Shown here piece by piece: positions 1 to 9,244 of a stretch of DNA of 64,000 nucleotides. Made by a program: the position numbers and the translations under genes. The stretch is from NCBI RefSeq assembly GCF_001921865.1, contig NZ_MSCT01000020.1, positions 248,001 to 312,000 of the forward strand, in the 5' to 3' direction. Origin of the DNA: Pseudomonas chlororaphis. GTDB taxonomy: Bacteria; Pseudomonadota; Gammaproteobacteria; Pseudomonadales; Pseudomonadaceae. Positions within the stretch are counted from its first letter, which is position 1; each line of letters begins with the position of its first letter. Below the pieces are notes generated by a model. It was not told the origin of the DNA. It saw nothing but the letters and a program-made list of their open reading frames with translations, and made no database searches.

Positions 1-258
1 CCGGGTATCGCTGACCAGCAATTGCGGCAGCGTGCTATCGGGCACTTCGCGCTCGACCAGAGCACCCACCGCGCCCTTGGCCGCGACTTCATTCAAATAG
101 TCATGGCCGTCGAAGCGCGGGCCGGCCAGCGCAATAAAGAGCTGGCCCGGCTTGATCGCCCGGCTGTCGATGCTCACGCCGTCGAAGCTGCAATCGCCAG
201 CCAGCAGGCGGCCAGCCAATGGCCCGATGAGTTCGCTGAGTTTCAAGGCCTTAAGCAT
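1..258 (-). CDS. murF: MurF, UDP-N-acetylmuramoyl-tripeptide--D-Ala-D-Ala ligase, N-terminal part
   Basis: Cytoplasmic ligase that adds D-Ala-D-Ala to UDP-MurNAc-tripeptide in peptidoglycan precursor synthesis. The frame starts MLKALKLSELIGPLAG and contains SIDSRAIKPGQLFIAL and RFDGHDYL, the N-terminal signature of MurF. Only about 86 codons are present; the gene runs off the left edge, so the ATP-binding and C-terminal domains cannot be seen. Its ATG overlaps the last 8 bases of murE (ATGCTTAA), which implies translational coupling in the dcw operon. The start is fixed by that overlap and by the family N-terminus. Confidence 0.93.
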   Translation of the reverse strand, partial: MLKALKLSELIGPLAGRLLAGDCSFDGVSIDSRAIKPGQLFIALAGPRFDGHDYLNEVAAKGAVGALVEREVPDSTLPQLLVSDTR

Positions 259-1714
259 GGGCCACCTCCCATGCGGTCAGCGCCCGGTCGGCTTCCACCA
301 GATCGGAGAAGTCCAGCCGCACGCCGTTGATTTCCTGATAGTCCTCATGGCCTTTACCCGCCAGGACGATAACGTCGTCCGCCGCCGCACTGGCAACCAG
401 TTGGGCGATGGCCAGCCCGCGACCGGCAACGAAGTCGACCTTGTCCACGGCACTGAAGCCGGCGCGAATGTCGTCGAAGATCTGTGCCGGATCTTCCGTA
501 CGCGGGTTGTCGTCGGTGACCAGCACGCCGTCGGCCAGGCGCTCGACCACCTCGGCCATCAACGGACGCTTGCCGCGGTCGCGATCGCCGCCACAACCGA
601 ACAGGCACAGCAAGCGGCCCTTGGCGTGAGGACGCAGGGCCAGCAATACTTTTTCCAAGGCATCCGGGGTGTGGGCGTAATCGACCACCACCAGCGGCTG
701 CGAACCGCCTCCCAGGCGTTGCATGCGGCCGGCCGGACCTTCCAGCTTCGGCAGCACGTGAAGGATTTCGTCGAGGGCATAGTCCAGGCCGAGCAAGGCG
801 CCGACTGCCGCCAGTACGTTGCTCAGGTTGAAACGGCCCAGCAGGGTGCTGCGCAGATGATGCTCGCCCTGCGGGGTCACCAGGGTCGCGCGCACGCCTT
901 CGTCGCCGAACTGCGCTTCGCGGCAATACAGATAGGCGCAAGGATCCTCGAGGCTATAGGTAATAAGCCGCGATTCCTGTTCTTCCCCGGCCAATTGCCG
1001 ACCGAACTCGTCGTCGAGGTTGATGACCCGGCAAGCCAAGTCAGTCCAGCCGAACAGCTTGGCCTTGGCGGCGCCGTAGGCCTCCATGGTGCCGTGGTAG
1101 TCCAGATGGTCGCGAGACAAGTTGGTCAGCACCGCCACATCGAAGGCCAGCGCGCTGACACGCCCCTGATCGAGACCATGGGACGAGACTTCCATCGCCG
1201 CGGCCTTGGCGCCGGCCTTTTTCAGGTCGGCCAGGGTCGCCTGCACGGCGATCGGGTTCGGCGTGGTGTGCATCCCGCTTTGCAGCGCGCCATAGAAGCC
1301 GCTGCCGAGGGTGCCGACAATGCCGCAACGCTGGCCCAACAGATCCAGCGCCTGCGCCACCAACTGGGTCACGCTGGTCTTGCCGTTGGTACCGGTCACG
1401 CCAATCAGATTGAGGCTGCGGCTAGGGTCGCCATAAAAACGCCCGGCGATATCCGACAACTGCGCCGCCAGGCCTTTGACCGGAATCAGCGGCACATCGG
1501 TGATCGGCAGGACGGTAGCGCCCTCGACTTCATAAGCCACGGCGGCCGCCCCGCGCTGCAAGGCATCGGCGATGTGCGCACGCCCGTCGAACTTGCCGCC
1601 GGGAACCGCGAGAAACAGATCGCCCGCACGCACATTGCGGCTGTCCAGGGCCAACTCGCGAATCAGCAGATCGCGGCCAGCGTGGGCGAAAATCTTGTTC
1701 AGGCTAAGAGACAT
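251..1714 (-). CDS. murE: MurE, UDP-MurNAc-Ala-Glu--meso-DAP ligase
   Basis: Adds the third stem-peptide residue to UDP-MurNAc-L-Ala-D-Glu in the cytoplasm. The 487-aa length is normal. The Mur-ligase P-loop GTNGKTS is at about residues 108-114, and DNPR in the C-terminal domain (about residue 400) is the motif known to select meso-diaminopimelate over lysine. This fits a Gram-negative wall. The ATG overlaps the ftsI stop by 4 bases (ATGA) and the stop overlaps the murF start. Confidence 0.97.
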   Translation of the reverse strand: MSLSLNKIFAHAGRDLLIRELALDSRNVRAGDLFLAVPGGKFDGRAHIADALQRGAAAVAYEVEGATVLPITDVPLIPVKGLAAQLSDIAGRFYGDPSRSLNLIGVTGTNGKTSVTQLVAQALDLLGQRCGIVGTLGSGFYGALQSGMHTTPNPIAVQATLADLKKAGAKAAAMEVSSHGLDQGRVSALAFDVAVLTNLSRDHLDYHGTMEAYGAAKAKLFGWTDLACRVINLDDEFGRQLAGEEQESRLITYSLEDPCAYLYCREAQFGDEGVRATLVTPQGEHHLRSTLLGRFNLSNVLAAVGALLGLDYALDEILHVLPKLEGPAGRMQRLGGGSQPLVVVDYAHTPDALEKVLLALRPHAKGRLLCLFGCGGDRDRGKRPLMAEVVERLADGVLVTDDNPRTEDPAQIFDDIRAGFSAVDKVDFVAGRGLAIAQLVASAAADDVIVLAGKGHEDYQEINGVRLDFSDLVEADRALTAWEVAHA

Positions 1715-3441
1715 CAGCCGCGCCCTCCTTTAGCTGGCGCCGCGTTGGCTTGTTGGGTCGGCGGCAGGTTGTCCGGCGAGATATTCATCAGTCGCAGGGT
1801 GCCGGACATCACTTTGCTGAACACCGGAGCCGAGACCAGGCCACCGAAATAACCGGCCTTGCTCGGCTCGTCGATCACCACGACGATGGCGTAGCGCGGA
1901 TCGCTCATCGGCCCGAAACCGGCGAACAGCGAACGGTAGGAGTTTTCGGCATAACCCTTGGTACCCACCGACGTCTTGCGCGCGGTACCACTCTTGCCGG
2001 CCACGTGATAAGCCGGCACCTGGGCACGGAATACGCCGCGCGGAGCCTCGATCACCTGCTGCAGCATGCCTTGCATGGTCTTGGCGACCTTTTCCGGAAT
2101 CACCTGGGTGGTCTCCGGCGTCTTGTCGGTTTTGATCAGTGTCAGCGGCGCGATACGACCGTTATTGGCCAGCGCCGAGAACGCGTGAACCAACTGGATC
2201 GCCGTTACCGAAATGCCATAGCCGTAAGACAGCGTGGCCGTTTCAGCCTTGCGCCACTCGCGATAGTTCGGCAGGTTGCCGACCCGCTCGCCCGGGAAGC
2301 CCAGGCCGGTGTCCTGGCCAAGACCGATCTTCTGGGCCAGGCGGAAGATGGCTTCGCCGCCGATATCGAAGGCGATCTTGCTCATGCCGACGTTACTGGA
2401 ATTGATCAGAATTCCGGTCAGGTCGAGTACTGCGCCTTCGCTCTTGGATACGTCGCGAATGGTGTATTTGCCGATCTGCAACGTGCCCGGATAAACCTCG
2501 ACGGTATCGCTCGGTTTCCAGCGACCGGTTTCCAGCGCCGCGCTCATGGAGATGGCTTTCATGGTCGAACCCGGCTCGAATACGTCGATCATGGCGCGGT
2601 TGCGCATCATCGCCGGTTGCAGGTTGCGACGGTTGTTCGGGTTGTAGGTCGGCTGGTTGACCATCGCCAGGATCTCGCCAGTCTTCACGTCCATGATGAC
2701 CAGGCTGCCGGCCTTGGCGCCGTTCTCGACAATGGCGTTACGCAACTCGCGGTTGGCCAGATATTGCAGGCGCAGGTCAATCGACAACGCCAAGGGCTTG
2801 CCGGCCTTGGCGTTCTTGGTCACCTGGACATCCTTGATCAGTCTGCCGCGCCGGTCCTTGATGACCTGGCGCTTGCCGGCGACCCCGGCCAACCACTCGT
2901 CATAGGCCAACTCGACACCTTCGCGGCCGCGGTCGTCGATGTCGGTAAAACCGACCATGTGCGCGGTCACTTCACCGGCCGGGTAAAAACGCCGGAACTC
3001 TTCGATGCCATAAACGCCCGGCACCTTGAGATCGAGAACCTGCTGCCCTTGCTCCGGCGTCAAGCCACGCACCAGATAGATGAACTCTTTATTGGCTTGC
3101 GCTTCGAGGCGCTCGGCCAGCGCCTTGGGGTCTTGCCCCAGGGCAGCAGCCAACGCCGGCCACTTGTCCTTGGCCAGCTGCATTTCCTTGGCGTTGGCCC
3201 ACAAGGTGGTCACTGGCGTACTGACCGCCAGCGGCTCGCCATTACGGTCGGTAATCAAGCCACGGTGTGCCGGGATCGGTATATGCCGAACGCTGCGCGC
3301 ATCGCCCTGCCCCTTGAGGAAGTCGCGATCGACTACTTGCAGATCGATGATACGCCAGGCAATAGCCGCCACCATGACGCCGAGCAGCCCCAGCACCAGG
3401 CGGAACCGCCAGGGAAAGAGTGCGCCTTCAAGCTTCATCAT
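1714..3441 (-). CDS. ftsI: FtsI / PBP3, septal peptidoglycan transpeptidase
   Basis: Monofunctional class B penicillin-binding protein that cross-links septal peptidoglycan with FtsW and is a beta-lactam target. A short cytoplasmic N-terminus is followed by one membrane anchor (about residues 13-31). The PBP dimerisation region precedes the transpeptidase domain. The catalytic triad motifs are S292-T-M-K, S348-S-N and K483-S-G. Length is 575 aa. It starts on the last bases of ftsL and ends on the first bases of murE, both as ATGA overlaps. Confidence 0.97.
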   Translation of the reverse strand: MMKLEGALFPWRFRLVLGLLGVMVAAIAWRIIDLQVVDRDFLKGQGDARSVRHIPIPAHRGLITDRNGEPLAVSTPVTTLWANAKEMQLAKDKWPALAAALGQDPKALAERLEAQANKEFIYLVRGLTPEQGQQVLDLKVPGVYGIEEFRRFYPAGEVTAHMVGFTDIDDRGREGVELAYDEWLAGVAGKRQVIKDRRGRLIKDVQVTKNAKAGKPLALSIDLRLQYLANRELRNAIVENGAKAGSLVIMDVKTGEILAMVNQPTYNPNNRRNLQPAMMRNRAMIDVFEPGSTMKAISMSAALETGRWKPSDTVEVYPGTLQIGKYTIRDVSKSEGAVLDLTGILINSSNVGMSKIAFDIGGEAIFRLAQKIGLGQDTGLGFPGERVGNLPNYREWRKAETATLSYGYGISVTAIQLVHAFSALANNGRIAPLTLIKTDKTPETTQVIPEKVAKTMQGMLQQVIEAPRGVFRAQVPAYHVAGKSGTARKTSVGTKGYAENSYRSLFAGFGPMSDPRYAIVVVIDEPSKAGYFGGLVSAPVFSKVMSGTLRLMNISPDNLPPTQQANAAPAKGGRG

Positions 3442-3731
3442 GGCGCCACCATCCGGACTTCCGCCGCGCCGGGAATACGCATTTTCAGCTGCTCGGTGGC
3501 CAGCACTTCGATTCGGCTATGGGCGGTCCAGGTACTCTGCTCGAGAATCAACCGCCCCCATTCAGCCTGAGCCTTGTCGCGCACACTCAGCTCACCGTAC
3601 AGCGTATTGAGCAGCTGACGGTTCCAGTGGGCGCTATAGGACACCGCAATCGCGGACACCAGGACGCCTATAAACAGCAGAAGCATGAAAAAGCTTCCGC
3701 CTGGAAGTGGCTTGGCGAAAAGCTTGCTCAC
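3438..3731 (-). CDS. ftsL: FtsL, divisome bitopic membrane protein
   Basis: Small division protein that forms the FtsQ-FtsL-FtsB complex and activates FtsWI. The 97-aa product has a short cytoplasmic tail, one membrane segment (about residues 14-32, FFMLLLFIGVLVSAIAV) and a periplasmic helical part rich in Leu/Glu/Gln that would form the coiled coil with FtsB. The family is poorly conserved, so the call rests on size, topology and position between rsmH and ftsI, with 4-base overlaps on both sides. Confidence 0.92.
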   Translation of the reverse strand: MSKLFAKPLPGGSFFMLLLFIGVLVSAIAVSYSAHWNRQLLNTLYGELSVRDKAQAEWGRLILEQSTWTAHSRIEVLATEQLKMRIPGAAEVRMVAP

Positions 3732-4675
3732 CGCAACTTCTCCGCAACACGCATGACAGCACTGCGGGCACGTGGGTTGGCTTTGAGTTCGGCATCGGAG
3801 GCCGTCTGCGCTTTGCCATGGACTTTGATTTTCGGCTCGAAGGCCACGTGGCGCACAGGCAGGTTGCGAGGCAGGTTATCCGCCTCGCCCTTCACCAGCT
3901 TGCGCATGAACAGCTTGACGATGCGGTCTTCCAGGGAGTGGAAGCTGATGACCACCAAGCGACCGCCGATTTCCAGGCTTTCCAACGCGGCGTCCAGGCC
4001 CGCTTCCAGATCGCCCAGTTCGTTGTTGACGTGAATGCGCAAACCCTGGAAGGCACGGGTAGCCGGGTTCTTACCTTTTTCCCATGCTGGGTTGGCGACT
4101 TTCAGGACTTCAGCCAGATCGGCGGTGCGCTCGAACGGCTTGATGTCGCGACGCTCGGCAACGGCGCGGGCCATGCGGCCGGAAAAACGCTCTTCGCCAT
4201 ATTCCTTGAATACCCGGGCGATTTCTTCCACCGGCGCAGTATTGACGAACTCCGCCGCGCTGATACCGCGGGACGGGTCCATACGCATATCCAGGGGGCC
4301 GTCGTTGAGAAAGCTGAAGCCGCGCTCAGGGTCGTCGAGCTGCGGGGACGACACGCCGAGGTCGAGGAGTACGCCGCTGACCTTGCCGTCCAGAGCACGC
4401 TCGGCCACTTCCGAACCCAGCTCGGCAAAACTGCGCTGCACAACGACAAAGCGGCCGTCTTCGGCCGCTAGCGCTTGCCCGGTGGCAATCGCTTGAGGAT
4501 CTTTGTCGAATCCGAGCAGCCGACCGTCCGGCCCAAGCTTGCTGAGGATCAGACGACTATGACCGCCGCGACCGAAGGTGCCATCCAGATAGCAGCCATC
4601 AGGACGTACGGCGAGAGCCTCGACGGCTTCGTCAAGCAGTACGGTGATGTGGTTAAAGCCGCTATCAATAGTCAC
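3728..4675 (-). CDS. rsmH: RsmH (MraW), 16S rRNA m4C1402 methyltransferase
   Basis: SAM-dependent N4-methylation of C1402 in 16S rRNA. The 315-aa protein starts MTIDSGFNHITVLLDEAVEAL. It has the SAM-binding loop DGTFGRGGHS near residues 32-41 and the family motif LGVSSPQLDDPERGFSF. The C-terminus carries the FHSLEDRIVK motif. Second gene of the dcw operon; it overlaps mraZ by 4 bases upstream and ftsL by 4 bases downstream. Confidence 0.97.
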   Translation of the reverse strand: MTIDSGFNHITVLLDEAVEALAVRPDGCYLDGTFGRGGHSRLILSKLGPDGRLLGFDKDPQAIATGQALAAEDGRFVVVQRSFAELGSEVAERALDGKVSGVLLDLGVSSPQLDDPERGFSFLNDGPLDMRMDPSRGISAAEFVNTAPVEEIARVFKEYGEERFSGRMARAVAERRDIKPFERTADLAEVLKVANPAWEKGKNPATRAFQGLRIHVNNELGDLEAGLDAALESLEIGGRLVVISFHSLEDRIVKLFMRKLVKGEADNLPRNLPVRHVAFEPKIKVHGKAQTASDAELKANPRARSAVMRVAEKLR

Positions 4676-5127
4676 AGGATCAAATCACGCAGTTCATCGG
4701 GCATGGCGCCCGGTTGTTGAATAGCTGCCAGGTCCGCTGCAGAAACTGCATTCCAGGCATCCTCGTCCCACAATTGGAACTTGTTCAGTTGGCCTACCAG
4801 CATTGCGCGCTTATCCAACTTGGCGTATTCGCGCAAACGCGGCGGAACCAGAAAACGGCCACTGCCATCGAGTTCGAGGTCGACAGCATTACCAATGAGC
4901 AAACGCTGCAAGCGACGGTTTTCTTCACGCAGCGAAGGCAGGGCACGCAGTTTGGTTTCAATAATCTCCCACTCGTCGAGGGGGTAAACGCACAAACATG
5001 GATCAACGGCATCGATGGTGACGATAAGTTGCCCGGAACTACGCGAATCGAGCTCGTCACGGTACCGGCTCGGCATAGCGAGACGGCCCTTTGCGTCGAG
5101 ACTGATAGCGTTAGCTCCGCGAAACAC
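4672..5127 (-). CDS. mraZ: MraZ, transcriptional regulator of the dcw cluster
   Basis: DNA-binding regulator known in other bacteria to bind tandem GTGGG-type repeats in its own promoter and repress the division/cell-wall operon. The 151-aa product has two SpoVT/AbrB-like halves, each with a DxxGR core (SLDAKGRLAMP near residue 9; ELDGSGRFLVP near residue 84). The start codon is GTG, with a GGAG element about 11 bases upstream. It is the first gene of the operon and lies directly behind matching repeats. Confidence 0.96.
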   Translation of the reverse strand: MFRGANAISLDAKGRLAMPSRYRDELDSRSSGQLIVTIDAVDPCLCVYPLDEWEIIETKLRALPSLREENRRLQRLLIGNAVDLELDGSGRFLVPPRLREYAKLDKRAMLVGQLNKFQLWDEDAWNAVSAADLAAIQQPGAMPDELRDLIL

Positions 5128-5436
5128 GTCAGCGTTTCTCCAAATTCTAGCGTTTTACGTCAAAAAAACCCACTTCATGCCACTTTCCGCCACTTGCGCA
5201 CACTATAGGAATGCGCCCACCACACCGTCAAGGCACGGATCGACGGAAAAGCCTTATAGAACGGAGATTTAGGAGACTAAAAGGAGGGGCAACGGGAATT
5301 TGGCAAAGGATTTGACGCAATAACTTCAATCAGCTCAAGAAGCTGTATCGTGAAGTTAAAGTAATTTGTTAAGAGTAAGATCTTTTCGGTATTACAAATG
5401 CGCTTCTGCTATTGATTCAAGCAGGGAGGGAAAAGG
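5128..5436 (-). promoter_or_regulatory. dcw operon promoter with three MraZ-type repeats; rest of gap unremarkable
   Basis: On the minus strand there is a -35 TTGACG (5226-5231), an 18-base spacer and a -10 TATAGT (5202-5207). Just downstream of the expected start are three repeats with a 10-base period: GTGGC, five bases, GTGGC, five bases, GTGGG (5169-5193). The spacer itself also contains GTGGTGGG. This matches the known layout of MraZ operators. From about 5240 to 5436, towards the 3' end of rnpB, I see no gene and no clear hairpin. Confidence 0.75.
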
Positions 5437-5789
5437 TGGAGAGTCGATCTGTAAGCCGGGTTCTGTCGAGGACAGTCATTCCTCTACGACGGCCATCGCT
5501 GGACGTCTTTAGCAACCTACCCGGTTCCAGCGCGGGCCACGCCTTGGAACCCTATTTGGTCTTGCTCCGAGTGGGGTTTACCTAGCCACGAACTGTTGCC
5601 AGACGTGCGGTGCGCTCTTACCGCACCTTTTCACCCTTACCGGCACCGAAGTGCTTAGGCGGTTATTTTCTGTGGCACTTTCCGTAGGCTCACGCCTCCC
5701 AGGCATTACCTGGCACTCCGCCCTATGGAGCCCGGACTTTCCTCCCCCCTCTAATTTTCATAGAGGGCAGCGACTGTCCAATCGACTCT
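5437..5789 (-). ncRNA. rnpB: RNase P RNA (type A)
   Basis: Catalytic RNA of ribonuclease P, which matures tRNA 5' ends. Read on the minus strand it begins AGAGTCGATTGGACAGTCGC and contains the conserved segments GAGGAAAGTCCGGGCTCC, ACAGAAAATAACCGCC, GGTAAGGGTGAAAAGGTGCG and the 3' block AACCCGGCTTACAGATCGACTC. The last pairs with the 5' end. Size is about 353 nt. Ends are assigned from the pairing of the termini and may be off by a few bases. Confidence 0.96.
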
Positions 5790-5798
5790 CCGCCGCGC

Positions 5799-5827
5799 AG
5801 GTTAACGGCAGAGCGGCGGAAGAACAA
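5799..5827 (-). promoter_or_regulatory. Predicted sigma-70 promoter of rnpB
   Basis: On the minus strand TTGTTC (5822-5827) is followed after 17 bases by TAACCT (5799-5804). That places the start at about 5790, matching the expected 5' end of the RNA. The match to consensus is moderate; the position is the main support. Confidence 0.5.
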
Positions 5828-5862
5828 GCGCTAAAAGCCTTTTGCCACTCCACCAAACAGCT

Positions 5863-6735
5863 TTACTCACCTTTCTGTTTATCCAGCGCCACCTGATAGA
5901 GAACATTCTTGCGCACGCCGGTAATTTCCGCCGCCAACGCCGCGGCCCGCTTGAGCGGCATCTCCTTGAGCAGCAGATCGAGAACTCGTATCGCCTCGCC
6001 ACTCACCGCCTCGTCGCTTTCCAGCGCCGACCAACCGGCCACCAACACCACGCATTCGCCACGCTGCTGATTGCTGTCCGCCTCGACGAAAGCTCGCAAC
6101 TCGGCAAGCGGCAGCCCCTTGAGGGTTTCAAAGGTCTTGGTCAACTCCCGGGCCAGCAATGCCGGACGCTCTCCACCGAACACCTGTTCCATATCCTGCA
6201 GACACTCAAGAATCCGATGCGGGGCCTCATAGAAAATCAGCGTACGCGGCTCTTCCCTCAACAGCTCAAGACGCCCGCGGCGCCCCACTGTCTTGGCTGG
6301 CAGAAACCCTTCGAAAATGAAACGGTCGGAAGGCAGTCCCGCCGCCGACAAGGCAGCGATCAATGCACAAGCCCCCGGAACCGGAACGACACTGATGCCC
6401 GCAGCCCGAGCCTGACGCACCAAGTGGTAACCCGGATCAGAGATCAGCGGCGTGCCCGCATCGGAAATCAGCGCCACATCGTCCCCCGCCAACAAGCGCG
6501 TCAGAAAGCGACTACCTTCATCCCGTTCGTTATGTTCATGGCAGGCGGCCAGCGGCGTGGAAATCCCGAAGTGTTGCATCAGGCGCTGCGAGTGGCGCGT
6601 GTCTTCGGCCGCGACCAGGGCCACCTCTCGCAAAATCTTCAAGGCCCGGGCGCTGATGTCGTCCAGGTTGCCGATGGGCGTCGCCACCACATAAAGCGAG
6701 CCAGCAGCGGAATTCAAAGGACCTGGAGCAGTCAA
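5863..6735 (-). CDS. rsmI: RsmI, 16S rRNA 2'-O-methyltransferase (C1402)
   Basis: SAM-dependent 2'-O-methylation of C1402, the same nucleotide that RsmH modifies at N4. The signature GSLYVVATPIGNLDDIS is near the N-terminus, with EDTRHSQRLMQHF and SDAGTPLISDPG following. I chose a TTG start (product MTAPGPLNS..., 290 aa) because an AGAGGTG ribosome-binding site lies just upstream of it. The frame is open further to a GTG at 6765 with no such site. The gene is divergent from lpoA, a conserved arrangement. Confidence 0.95.
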   Translation of the reverse strand: MTAPGPLNSAAGSLYVVATPIGNLDDISARALKILREVALVAAEDTRHSQRLMQHFGISTPLAACHEHNERDEGSRFLTRLLAGDDVALISDAGTPLISDPGYHLVRQARAAGISVVPVPGACALIAALSAAGLPSDRFIFEGFLPAKTVGRRGRLELLREEPRTLIFYEAPHRILECLQDMEQVFGGERPALLARELTKTFETLKGLPLAELRAFVEADSNQQRGECVVLVAGWSALESDEAVSGEAIRVLDLLLKEMPLKRAAALAAEITGVRKNVLYQVALDKQKGE

Positions 6736-6954
6736 AGCGCACACCTCTTGATCGGTAAAAGCCACATTGTAGCGCGTAGAAGCCTTGGGAATGCGTGTCG
6801 CAGGCCCTTTGCGCCCATGACATCGCCTGCCGCTGCGAAGCGCCGCAACATTTGCACGACCTAAAATAGAGGCTTTATTGCCAGTAACATCGCGCCCCGG
6901 CCAGTGCTTGGGTACAATTCCACGTTAATTTGATCGAGTATCAGGAACACTTAC

Positions 6955-8766
6955 ATGATCGCTTGCCTGCGGCTGTTCTCTGCCCTCTGCCTCGCCGTCC
7001 TTCTGGCGGCCTGCGCCAGCTCGCCCTCCTCCAGCCTTGGCGAACTTCCACGGACCCCGGATGCCAGTATCGAGCAACTGCTCGAGCAGGCCGCTAACAG
7101 CAAAACGCCCGACAAGGCCGCGCTGCTGCGCTTGAGCGCCGCCGACTTGGCCTATCGCCAGGGCAACCCCGGCCAGGCCGCACAAATCCTGCAACAAGTG
7201 CCGATGGAACAACTCAAGCCCGGCCAACAGGTCTTCGCCAGCACCCTGGCAGCGGAACTGGCCATGAGCCGCAACCAGCCCAAGGCCGCCCTCACAGCCC
7301 TGAGCCACCCGAGCCTGCAACGCCTGAGCGAACTGCCGGAAGACCAGCAGATTCGCACCGGCACCGTTCATGCTCGCGCACTTGAGGCTGACGGCCAGGC
7401 GCTTGCCGCAGCGCGGGAACGCATTTTCATTGCCCCGCTGCTCAAGGGCGATGCCGCCAGCAAGAACCACGAAGCCATCTGGGCATTGATTGCCAGCTTG
7501 CCCACTGACCAACTGCAGGCTGTCAGCAACGATGACTTGGGCGGCTGGATGAGCCTGGCCTTGGCGGTAAAGACGGCCGGCACCCTGGAACAGCAGCAGG
7601 CCGCGATCGACAACTGGCGCGCGCAAAACCCTAAACATCCGGCCGCCATTCAATTGCCGCTGCCGCTGACCAAGCTCAAGGAGCTGGCCAGCCAGCCGTT
7701 GTCGAAGATTGCCCTGTTGCTGCCGCAAGACGGCCCGCTGGCCGCGGTTTCCAAGGCACTGCGCGACGGCTTCATGGCCGCGCACTACCAGGCCCAGCAA
7801 GCCGGACAGAAAGCACCAAGCATCGAGTTCTACGACAGCTCGCGCCTGACCTCGCTGGACGACTTCTATCGCAAGGCCCAGGCCGATGGCGTGCAACTGG
7901 TCGTCGGGCCGTTGGAAAAGCCGCTGGTCAAACAGCTCGCCGCTCGCCCGCAACTGCCCATCACCACCCTGGCCCTGAACTACAGCGAAGGCGAACAAGG
8001 CCCCGCACAACTGTTCCAGTTCGGCTTGGCCGCCGAAGACGAAGCGCGCGAAGTCTCGCGCCGCGCCCGTGCCGATGGCCTGCACCGCGCCGCCGTCCTG
8101 GTACCCCGCGGCGAATGGGGCGACCGCGTGCTCAAGGCGTTCCGTCAGGACTGGGAAACCAACGGTGGCAGCGTGGTCGGTATCGAACGCGTCGATCAGC
8201 CGGTCGCCCTGGCCCAGCAGATCGCCGATCTGTTCCAACTGCGCCAGAGCGAGGCCCGCGCCAAGAGCCTGCAAAATGCCGCCGGAACTCAAGTAGCCGC
8301 ACAGCCTTCGCGTCGCCAGGACATCGAATTCATCTTCCTGGCCTCCACTCCGCAACAGGCGCAACAGATCAAGCCGACCCTGAATTTCCAATACGCCGGC
8401 GATGTACCGGTCTACGCCACCTCCCACGTATTCAGCGCCAGCGGCGACCAGAATCAGTACAACGATATGAACGGCGTACGCTTCTGCGAAACACCCTGGC
8501 TACTGGACGCCAACGACCCACTGCGCAAACAGGTCGCGGCACAATGGCCACAAGCCGGCGGCAGCCTGGGCCGACTGTATGCAATGGGCGCCGATGCCTA
8601 CCGCCTGGCACCGAGCCTGGGACAACTCAAGGCCCTGCCGGATAGCCGTATCGAAGGTCTGTCGGGCAGCCTGAGCATGAGCCCCAGCCAACGCGTACAA
8701 CGCCAGCTGCCGTGGGCCGAGTTCGTCAGCGGCCAGGTCACTCGCCTGCCCGACACGCCGCGTTAA
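6955..8766 (+). CDS. lpoA: LpoA, outer-membrane lipoprotein activator of PBP1A
   Basis: Outer-membrane lipoprotein that reaches through the periplasm to stimulate the bifunctional synthase PBP1A. The 603-aa product has a lipoprotein signal with lipobox LAAC (Cys near residue 21). An N-terminal helical/TPR-like region rich in Ala/Gln runs to about residue 240, followed by a type I periplasmic-binding-protein fold (from KIALLLPQDGPLAAVSKALRDGF). Starts ATG. The downstream yraN start overlaps its stop codon by one base (TAATG). Confidence 0.94.
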   Translation: MIACLRLFSALCLAVLLAACASSPSSSLGELPRTPDASIEQLLEQAANSKTPDKAALLRLSAADLAYRQGNPGQAAQILQQVPMEQLKPGQQVFASTLAAELAMSRNQPKAALTALSHPSLQRLSELPEDQQIRTGTVHARALEADGQALAAARERIFIAPLLKGDAASKNHEAIWALIASLPTDQLQAVSNDDLGGWMSLALAVKTAGTLEQQQAAIDNWRAQNPKHPAAIQLPLPLTKLKELASQPLSKIALLLPQDGPLAAVSKALRDGFMAAHYQAQQAGQKAPSIEFYDSSRLTSLDDFYRKAQADGVQLVVGPLEKPLVKQLAARPQLPITTLALNYSEGEQGPAQLFQFGLAAEDEAREVSRRARADGLHRAAVLVPRGEWGDRVLKAFRQDWETNGGSVVGIERVDQPVALAQQIADLFQLRQSEARAKSLQNAAGTQVAAQPSRRQDIEFIFLASTPQQAQQIKPTLNFQYAGDVPVYATSHVFSASGDQNQYNDMNGVRFCETPWLLDANDPLRKQVAAQWPQAGGSLGRLYAMGADAYRLAPSLGQLKALPDSRIEGLSGSLSMSPSQRVQRQLPWAEFVSGQVTRLPDTPR

Positions 8767-9137
8767 TGCCACAGAGATCTCGCCAGCAAAGCGGCCAGGA
8801 TGCCGAAGCCCACGCGCTTCGGCATCTTGAACAACAGGGGTTGCGCCTGCTGGCGCAGAACTGGTTGTGCAAAGGCGGCGAGCTTGATCTGGTCATGCTT
8901 GACGGCGATACAGTAGTATTCGTCGAAGTCCGCTACAGACAACACACGCAATGGGGTGGCGCACTGGGCAGCATCGACGCACGCAAGCGTCAGAAACTGA
9001 TACTCGCCGCACAGCTTTTCCTGCAGCGCGAATCGCGCTGGTCCAACCACCCCTGCCGCTTCGATGTGGTCGCCATAGACGGCGCCCCAGGCACGACAAC
9101 TCATTTGAACTGGCTACGGAATGCCTTTGACAGCTGA
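8766..9137 (+). CDS. YraN/UPF0102 family endonuclease-like protein
   Basis: Small protein of the UPF0102 family, a restriction-endonuclease-like fold whose cellular role is unproven. The 123-aa product shows the core G(E)LDLVMLDGDTVVFVEVRYR, corresponding to the D...E-x-K/R arrangement of that fold. The ATG is taken at 8766, inside the lpoA stop codon, because the conserved protein begins there (MPQRSRQQSGQDAEAHALRHL). Co-transcription with lpoA is likely. Confidence 0.9.
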   Translation: MPQRSRQQSGQDAEAHALRHLEQQGLRLLAQNWLCKGGELDLVMLDGDTVVFVEVRYRQHTQWGGALGSIDARKRQKLILAAQLFLQRESRWSNHPCRFDVVAIDGAPGTTTHLNWLRNAFDS

Positions 9138-9244
9138 TCGACGCTCTCGGGCCGAGCCGGACATTTTCACTCAACATTTTTGCTCTTTGCTTTGCGGGCA
9201 GCACTCTCACGTGCCAGAAAGCCGCGCTACTTAAGGTCACACAG

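Noticed and set aside
152..3570. Two plus-strand frames of 566 and 606 codons opposite murE and ftsI
   Set aside because: Shadows of dcw genes, which show intact catalytic motifs and coupled starts on the minus strand.
5651..5896. An 81-codon plus-strand frame over the RNase P RNA
   Set aside because: The region is the conserved rnpB RNA read in reverse; no protein is expected.
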